A model generated the notes under the pieces. That model made no database searches. It saw only the letters and a program-made list of their open reading frames with translations, and was not told the DNA's origin. This document shows positions 59,832 to 64,000 of a stretch of DNA of 64,000 nucleotides, in pieces. This stretch comes from an uncultured Bacilli bacterium. GTDB taxonomy: Bacteria > Bacillota_I > Bacilli_A > RF39 > UBA660. Position 1 is the stretch's first letter, and each line of letters starts with the position of its first letter. A program made the translations under genes and the position numbers. The DNA is taken from the NCBI GenBank assembly GCA_934130175.1, contig CAKOXP010000006.1, forward strand, positions 10,476-74,475. The letters run 5' to 3'.

Positions 59832-59863
59832 TGTCAATTTGCAAGTGTGTTTCCAAATTGACA
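59832..59863. repeat. Inverted repeat TGTCAATTTG-12-CAAATTGACA
   Basis: Perfect ten-base arms at 59832-59841 and 59854-59863 with a twelve-base loop. Both arms contain TTGACA. It may be an operator or an old mobile-element end; there is no U-run for a terminator. Confidence 0.75.
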
Positions 59864-59904
59864 AAAACAATTTAATTTTATAAAAAATAGCATAAAATTA
59901 AGTA

Positions 59905-59985
59905 TCTTAAAACTCGAACTATGAAAAGTTCGAGTTTACTATCAATCTGGTGCGAGTGCCGTAGATATCTACAACTTTTCACAAA
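59905..59985 (-). ncRNA. Structured RNA element, copy 1
   Basis: On the minus strand a stem TGTGA (59983-59979) pairs with TCGCA (59955-59951, including a G-U pair) around an inner hairpin GTAGAT/ATCTAC (59961-59972). The single-stranded link ACTCGCACCAGATTGAT follows, then a terminator-like hairpin AAACTCGAAC/GTTCGAGTTT (59910-59937). The same plan and an identical 17-base core recur at 63728-63795. A possible promoter (TTGTAA-16-TATAGT) lies upstream. I do not recognise the family. Confidence 0.5.
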
Positions 59986-60135
59986 GGCGATTAATATTTG
60001 AATCAATCACTATAAATATAGTAACATAAATTACAACGAAATTCATTGTTTTTGTAAACTTTTTTGAAAATTATAATTATTATTAGAAGACTACATTTTA
60101 AATGTTTAAATTTTGCATTTCATCGATAATAGAAT

Positions 60136-60662
60136 TCATTCTTTATCAAATACTTCTCTTAATCTATTACCCGGATCAATTATTATTTTAAAATCTGTAG
60201 TTAAATTAATAGGAGTTGTACACTTAGATGACCATACTTCAAAATCTGTATATTCTTCATTATCAATGACGCTACCTATTATCCATGAATTATTTTCTAC
60301 ATACATAGGAACATAATAATACATTCCTTTAGTAAAACCATAATTTGTTTCACCATTGTATTGAATGATACTCCATAAATCTTTATTATTCATTTTTATT
60401 ATAGAATGTTTGTATTCTATAATTTCTTGTTCAAAGTTTGGAAATTTATTAATCCAATTATCTATTTCTTCTAAAAATTCTTCATATGATTATAACGTTG
60501 ATATGGGCAAACCATATGATCAGTCATATTAGTTAATTTTTGTATTTTTTTCAATAACGCATTATCCCAAACAAATATTTCAACATTATATTTTCTACAA
60601 GTTGGTAAAATATTATATTTTTCATGTGTTTTTGGTATATATGGCATATAATTACCTATCAT
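60136..60662 (-). pseudogene. Frameshifted gene, two pieces of one protein
   Basis: The first piece (60471-60662) begins MIGNYMPYIPKTHEKYNILP and runs to QRYNHMKNF-stop. A second frame opens at about 60480 as SYEEFLEEIDNWINKFPNF and continues without a stop to 60136 through MNNKDLWSIIQYNGETNYG, VENNSWIIGSVIDNEEYTDFEVW and DPGNRLREVF. A single-base shift near 60480 would join them into about 175 residues. The ATG at 60393 is therefore internal. I cannot name the family; the join resembles a small hypothetical protein of Bacillota. Either the gene is broken or a sequencing error is present. Confidence 0.7.
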
Positions 60663-60689
60663 TTCTATATTAAATTAATTACAACAGTT

Positions 60690-61841
60690 TTATTTTTGTA
60701 AATTTTCTTTTTTTATATTAAAATTAATTCCAATGGTTGAAATCATAGATAATATAAATATTATATAGAATATCTTCTCTCCAACAAAAATACTTAATAT
60801 CGAAAGGATAGTAAATATAATCACTTCTGTAAAACATAAACTCATTTGTCCTACTGCTGATAAAAGGTCACTATCTTCTTTTAAATTTTTTATAATATTT
60901 TGTATTGATGTTTGAATAGATGTTTCATATACTTTTGCAAAATTATCACTTAATGTACTATTCAGAGATATAATCACTTTATTTCTAGCAACTAAATATA
61001 CACCTGTTATTGTAGCTTTAATAAAAGTTACTAAATTATTTGCTTTCGATAAATTTTTATCTGAATATTTACCTATTAATATTATAGTAACTATTTGTAA
61101 TAATAGTGATGCTATAACTATTGAAGAAAATACTGAAAAGTTTTTTAAAACAATATATAAATAAAGTGGTGCAAATTGTTTTTCTATTATCTGATTTGTA
61201 GTTAAAGCATAAATTATTTTATATCTACTTTTACTTTTAAAAATATATTTCATAGTTGCTTTAAATGCACTTGTTTTATTTTCCACTTTATAATCTATTT
61301 TTTTGATAAATATATATTGCAATACAAAAAATATAGTAATTATTGAAAATAATATTATATTATTCTCTGTTATTACACACCATGCAACTAAACAGCTAGC
61401 CAATGCAGTTCCTATTATCTTACTTATGTTTATAAAACTATTATATCTTCCTCTGTATTCTGTATCTACATATTTACTAGATAATGAATCATTTAATGGA
61501 TTAGAAAGTCCCATAAATCCCATTGCTAATATAAATATAACTATATTTTGGTATAAATTTGTTCCATCTAGCATAATATATGCACAAATAATACTGAAAA
61601 TATTAGATGTTAGGATGCATTTTGCTATCCCTAATTTTGAAGATATTGTTACAAACAGTGGTGTAGTGAATCCTGTTAATCCAAATCTTAATCCATATAT
61701 TAATAGTATAAGCCATATTGGAATTCCATTTTTGTATAACATAACTGTTCCAAATGTTCCTATCAAAGTATTTGCAAAACTATATGATATAGTACTCAAA
61801 TACATATATTTATATTCCTTTTTACAAAAATATTCTTTCAT
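60690..61841 (-). CDS. Major facilitator superfamily transporter
   Basis: The 383-residue protein has about eleven to twelve membrane helices in two halves, with SYSFANTLIGTFGTVMLYKNGIPIWLI at the N-terminus and the MFS-type GLSNPLNDSLSSKYVDTEYRGRYNS loop between helices 4 and 5. There is no ATP-binding site. It is like drug-efflux members, but the substrate is unknown. AGGAGG precedes the ATG. It lies between the frameshifted gene and the small RNA in the mobile-element-like region. Confidence 0.82.
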   Translation of the reverse strand: MKEYFCKKEYKYMYLSTISYSFANTLIGTFGTVMLYKNGIPIWLILLIYGLRFGLTGFTTPLFVTISSKLGIAKCILTSNIFSIICAYIMLDGTNLYQNIVIFILAMGFMGLSNPLNDSLSSKYVDTEYRGRYNSFINISKIIGTALASCLVAWCVITENNIILFSIITIFFVLQYIFIKKIDYKVENKTSAFKATMKYIFKSKSRYKIIYALTTNQIIEKQFAPLYLYIVLKNFSVFSSIVIASLLLQIVTIILIGKYSDKNLSKANNLVTFIKATITGVYLVARNKVIISLNSTLSDNFAKVYETSIQTSIQNIIKNLKEDSDLLSAVGQMSLCFTEVIIFTILSILSIFVGEKIFYIIFILSMISTIGINFNIKKENLQK

Positions 61842-61930
61842 TTTTTGACCTCCTAAAAAATCATAAATAATATAACATATTTATGTTGATATAGAACATA
61901 TTATATATTGTAGCAATTATAAACCATGGA

Positions 61931-61959
61931 TTGACTTTACTAGTAAAATATGCTACAAT
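61931..61959 (+). promoter_or_regulatory. Near-consensus sigma-A promoter for the small RNA
   Basis: TTGACT at 61931-61936, a 17-base spacer and TACAAT at 61954-61959. It reads away from the MFS gene and no open frame follows, so it most likely drives a small RNA. Confidence 0.75.
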
Positions 61960-61965
61960 TTATTT

Positions 61966-62037
61966 AGTTCAGTTGCCAAGTTGCAATTAGAGCACTAAAA
62001 CCGTTATGAATATTTCATAGCGGTTTTTGCTTTTTTT
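61966..62037 (+). ncRNA. Candidate small RNA of about 72 nt
   Basis: A start about seven bases after the -10 gives an RNA beginning near A61966. It reads AGTTCAGTTGCCAAGTTGC and continues to a fourteen-base hairpin (61997-62010 with 62014-62027) followed by a T-run to 62037. Its 3' end overlaps the end of the BECR-like gene on the opposite strand. No open frame fits. It may be a plasmid-type antisense RNA or a cis-regulator; see findings. Confidence 0.6.
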
Positions 62038-62497
62038 ATACTTCTATTTTAAATCTTTCATAATCTTTTAATTTAGAATATAAATATCTATTACCACTAA
62101 TATAAAAACCAGTAATCAATAACATATAACTACCTTTATCTTTAATTACTACAATATATCTTTCTTTTTCCAATAACAAATGATACGCACCATCTTTAAA
62201 ATAAATTTTTATTTCAGATTTATGTGGACCATTATTTTTAACTTCATCTATTATAACCTTTGGCCATTTTACTCTAGCACACCTATCAAAATCGGGCGAT
62301 TTTCTTTCATGACCAAAAACTAAATGATTAAAACCATCAATTTTATTATTTAGTAATGGCTTTTTCGTTACTTCTAATCTTTTTCCTAAAAATGTGTTAC
62401 TTTGATTTATAAAATCATTAATAAATATTTCATAAATCATATCTTCATACTCTTTATATTTTGAAAAATCACTACATTCAATTAAATCGGGAACCAT
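62036..62497 (-). CDS. Candidate BECR-fold RNase (PBECR-like)
   Basis: The 153-residue protein has GFNHLVFGHERKSPDFDRCARVKWPKVIIDEV followed by beta-strands (IKIYFKDG, YHLLLEKERYIVVIKDKGSYMLLITGFYI). The His-x-x-x-x-H and an Arg/Lys-Trp pattern with a Tyr/Lys-rich sheet resemble the Barnase-EndoU-Colicin-RelE-like nucleases found in phages and toxin systems. This is a pattern call, not a match I could test. No good ribosome binding site precedes ATG 62497; it starts ten bases after the DUF3800 gene, so translation is probably coupled. Confidence 0.55.
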   Translation of the reverse strand: MVPDLIECSDFSKYKEYEDMIYEIFINDFINQSNTFLGKRLEVTKKPLLNNKIDGFNHLVFGHERKSPDFDRCARVKWPKVIIDEVKNNGPHKSEIKIYFKDGAYHLLLEKERYIVVIKDKGSYMLLITGFYISGNRYLYSKLKDYERFKIEV

Positions 62498-62507
62498 GAA
62501 GTTGTAA

Positions 62508-63206
62508 TCATTTTGTAGGATCCCATATAAATATATTAAATTTATCTTTCATATAAGGAGTATTTTGGTCTAATCCATATATCGATTTTTCACGAATAGT
62601 ATTGATTATTTTTAACTTGCTTTCATTACTATTTAATTTTCTATAATAATATGTCATAGCACCAATAATTATATCAGTTAATTGAAGTATAGTTGATTCA
62701 TAAGACCTTATAGGTTGCATTTTCAGTATAGTTTTTTCATTTTCATCAACAATTTTTAATCTCAAATAGTATAAAACGCTTTGAAAATTTTGATATGAAT
62801 ATGAATCTTTAATATCAGCATATATGTTATATGAATCTGGTTTGTTAAAGATGTATTTCAACATATCATAATACATTTTATGATACCATTGATCGTGTGT
62901 TTGATTATACAATTCATGATTTAATATTCTCTTATCACAAACAATTGCCCTAAATTTTAAATCATCTTCTATGAAGAAATATTTTATAAGGTCGTCATAA
63001 AAATTTTCTTTGCTTTTTGATACTTTCGTCCATTTTAATTCACAAAATTTATTAATTCCATATTTTTTCTTTAATTCTAAGATATAATTTGTAATCTCTT
63101 TAACTTTTTTCTTTGGACAATAGATGGCTCCTATAACCATAAAATCTCCATCTTTATCAAGCATATAACAACTTTCATCACAATATACATTATATTCCAT
63201 ACACAT
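62508..63206 (-). CDS. DUF3800 protein
   Basis: DUF3800 proteins have an RNase H-like fold and occur on mobile elements and in defence islands; their exact role is not established. The DUF3800 marks are here: NVYCDESCYM at the start with the acidic pair, FMVIGAIYC, ELKWTKVSK, YADIKDSYSYQNFQ, and YESTILQLTDIIIGAMTYYYR with the last Asp. The length (232 residues) is normal. AAAGGATG lies before the ATG. It is coupled to the downstream BECR-like gene. Confidence 0.85.
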   Translation of the reverse strand: MCMEYNVYCDESCYMLDKDGDFMVIGAIYCPKKKVKEITNYILELKKKYGINKFCELKWTKVSKSKENFYDDLIKYFFIEDDLKFRAIVCDKRILNHELYNQTHDQWYHKMYYDMLKYIFNKPDSYNIYADIKDSYSYQNFQSVLYYLRLKIVDENEKTILKMQPIRSYESTILQLTDIIIGAMTYYYRKLNSNESKLKIINTIREKSIYGLDQNTPYMKDKFNIFIWDPTK

Positions 63207-63234
63207 TCACATCCTTTATCTAATTATAACAAAT

Positions 63235-63657
63235 TTAATATAAATAGTTAATATACAGTTCAAAATCATCTTTATTTTTAATATTCTTATCCTGTTCAAC
63301 ACTATAATCATAATTATCTTTAATTTCTAGCATATCATTCTCACCAATAATATCTCTTTTATATAATTCATAGGACATATCATGATATTTATCTTTTTCT
63401 TTTTTATTAAACATTCTATCTTTTAAAAATTTAATAAGTTTATCAAATAGTCTTTGTAAGTTTTCTAATGAAGTTTTTAATAAATTATTTTCTTCTTTTA
63501 ATTCATTTATTTCATCATCTTTTTTCCTTACCTTATCATCTAGTGTTTTCACTCTTAACTCTAAAATATTATTATTTTCAGTTAATATATTAATTTGTTC
63601 ACGATTATATTTAAGTTCTTCAATTATTTTCAAGTTTTTAGTTTCTATCTCAAACAT
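63235..63657 (-). pseudogene. C-terminal remnant of a MobV-type relaxase
   Basis: A coiled coil (KYNREQINILTENNNILELR ... EINELKEENNLLKTSLENLQ) is followed by LIKFLKDRMFNKKEKDKYHDMSYELYKRDIIGE, which is the usual ending of MobV/Pre plasmid mobilisation proteins. The N-terminal relaxase domain with its three-His metal site and catalytic Tyr is missing. Whether the 141-residue fragment is still translated is unknown; AAAGGATG is present but rather far from ATG 63657. It marks a former mobilisable element. Confidence 0.7.
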
Positions 63658-63687
63658 AATTATCACTCATCCTTTCGTTTTAAGCAG

Positions 63688-63713
63688 AAAAAAAACTAAC
63701 TATTTCTAGTTAG
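63688..63713 (-). terminator. Hairpin terminator upstream of the MobV remnant
   Basis: CTAACTA (63696-63702) pairs with TAGTTAG (63707-63713), followed on the minus strand by eight T. A related hairpin (same ATTTC loop) lies at 63893-63917. Confidence 0.8.
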
Positions 63714-63727
63714 CATTTATTACTTAA

Positions 63728-63795
63728 ACTCGAAAAGTTCGAGTATCAATCAATCTGGTGCGAGTAGGAAAGTTATTTCAAACTTTTTTCGCAAA
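63728..63795 (-). ncRNA. Structured RNA element, copy 2
   Basis: Direct copy of the element at 59905-59985. On the minus strand TGCGA (63794-63790) pairs with TCGCA (63764-63760) around the hairpin AAAGTT/AACTTT (63770-63787). The identical 17-base core (63750-63766) and a terminator-like hairpin ACTCGAA/TTCGAGT (63729-63745) follow. An extended -10 promoter (TGG-TATTAT) lies upstream near 63840. The loop and inner stem differ from copy 1 while pairing is kept. Confidence 0.5.
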
Positions 63796-63892
63796 AGTAA
63801 GTCGTTGCAATAATCGCATCAACTTCTAATAATATAATACCATAAATATTATTAATTTAAAATATAATTTTAATGAATGTTTTAAAAGATAG

Positions 63893-63917
63893 AAAAAGAT
63901 TACTATTTCTAGTAACC
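63893..63917 (-). terminator. Terminator of the partial gene at the window end
   Basis: GATTACTA (63898-63905) pairs with TAGTAACC (63910-63917, one G-U), followed on the minus strand by five T. Confidence 0.75.
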
Positions 63918-63939
63918 TAACTGATAAATTGTAATTTGA

Positions 63940-64000
63940 CTAACTATTTTTTATTTTATTACCTATAAAACATCCAATTATTGATAATATAAGATATATA
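63940..64000 (-). CDS. C-terminal end of a membrane protein, cut by the window edge
   Basis: An open frame enters from the window edge and ends at TAG 63940-63942 with the visible residues IYLILSIIGCFIGNKIKNS. This looks like a last membrane helix with a basic tail. A terminator follows, as expected at a gene end. The short length makes this tentative. Confidence 0.4.
   Translation of the reverse strand, partial: IYLILSIIGCFIGNKIKNS

Larger units (their letters stand above)
59621..60135. other. Intergenic region with no protein gene, holding RNA/hairpin elements
   Basis: This stretch of about 515 bases has no convincing coding frame. It holds the inverted repeat at 59832-59863 and RNA element copy 1 at 59905-59985. 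The remainder is AT-rich and otherwise featureless. Confidence 0.7.

Noticed and set aside
59941..59960. CTCGCACCA looked like a tRNA 3' end
   Set aside because: No matching 5' acceptor strand, T-arm (GTTCRA) or anticodon arm exists upstream in either copy, so it is not a tRNA.
61966..62037. Possible tracrRNA or CRISPR repeat
   Set aside because: Resemblance is limited to a short GTTTTAG-like stretch. No repeat array or cas gene is in the window, and the RNA lacks a nexus hairpin.

Overview
The window is AT-rich bacterial DNA with Bacillota-type gene structure: purine-rich ribosome binding sites, sigma-A promoters with 17-base spacers, and U-tailed hairpin terminators. TGA is used as a stop codon (for example by rsgA) and Trp is TGG, so the code is standard. 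cotE and spoVS mark an endospore former of the Bacilli lineage. The low GC, fermentative lactate dehydrogenase, repeat-rich SipW-type surface proteins and many short orphan membrane proteins suggest an uncultured gut-type Bacilli. That placement is inference; no rRNA gene is present.

Layout. Bases 1-8400 are accessory. They hold a truncated lipoprotein gene, membrane proteins, and a set of structural proteins without signal peptides (DUF11-like, beta-helix, collagen-like with a BclA-type C-terminal domain, and two further beta-sandwich or short proteins). Three transcription units here share an AC-N16-CATANNNTA promoter, the form read by mother-cell sigma-K. A transglutaminase-like protein lies among them. 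I read this as a spore-surface (coat or exosporium) cluster. Bases 8400-12500 hold a BtaA-like enzyme and an overlapping cysteine desulfurase / thioredoxin / CcdA-like operon. Bases 12700-28000 hold two SipW-type repeat proteins around a housekeeping run, rlmN-stp-prkC-rsgA-rpe. Bases 28700-33400 hold priA, two tail-anchored orphans and fmt. Bases 33400-38000 hold rseP, cdsA, khpA, rpsP and cotE.

The order cotE - ricA(ymcA) - miaB - spoVS resembles Bacillus subtilis, but it is interrupted by twin membrane-anchored phage-tail-fibre-like proteins, a polysaccharide deacetylase and other genes. A serine T-box controls a dipeptidase-serS operon. Bases 50400-58400 hold ldh, rRNA modification genes, murI, a superoxide dismutase, a transglutaminase, an AraC/GyrI regulator and a GNAT enzyme.

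From about 59600 to the end the sequence looks like the relic of a mobile element: a frameshifted gene, an MFS transporter, a BECR-like RNase candidate next to a DUF3800 protein, and the C-terminal stub of a MobV relaxase. This block is bracketed by two direct copies of a structured RNA element with an identical 17-base core and conserved pairing. A separate small RNA of about 72 nt, with its own near-consensus promoter and terminator, lies inside it. The sigma-K-like coat cluster and the paired RNA element are the two most promising undescribed signals. No CRISPR array, tRNA or rRNA was found.
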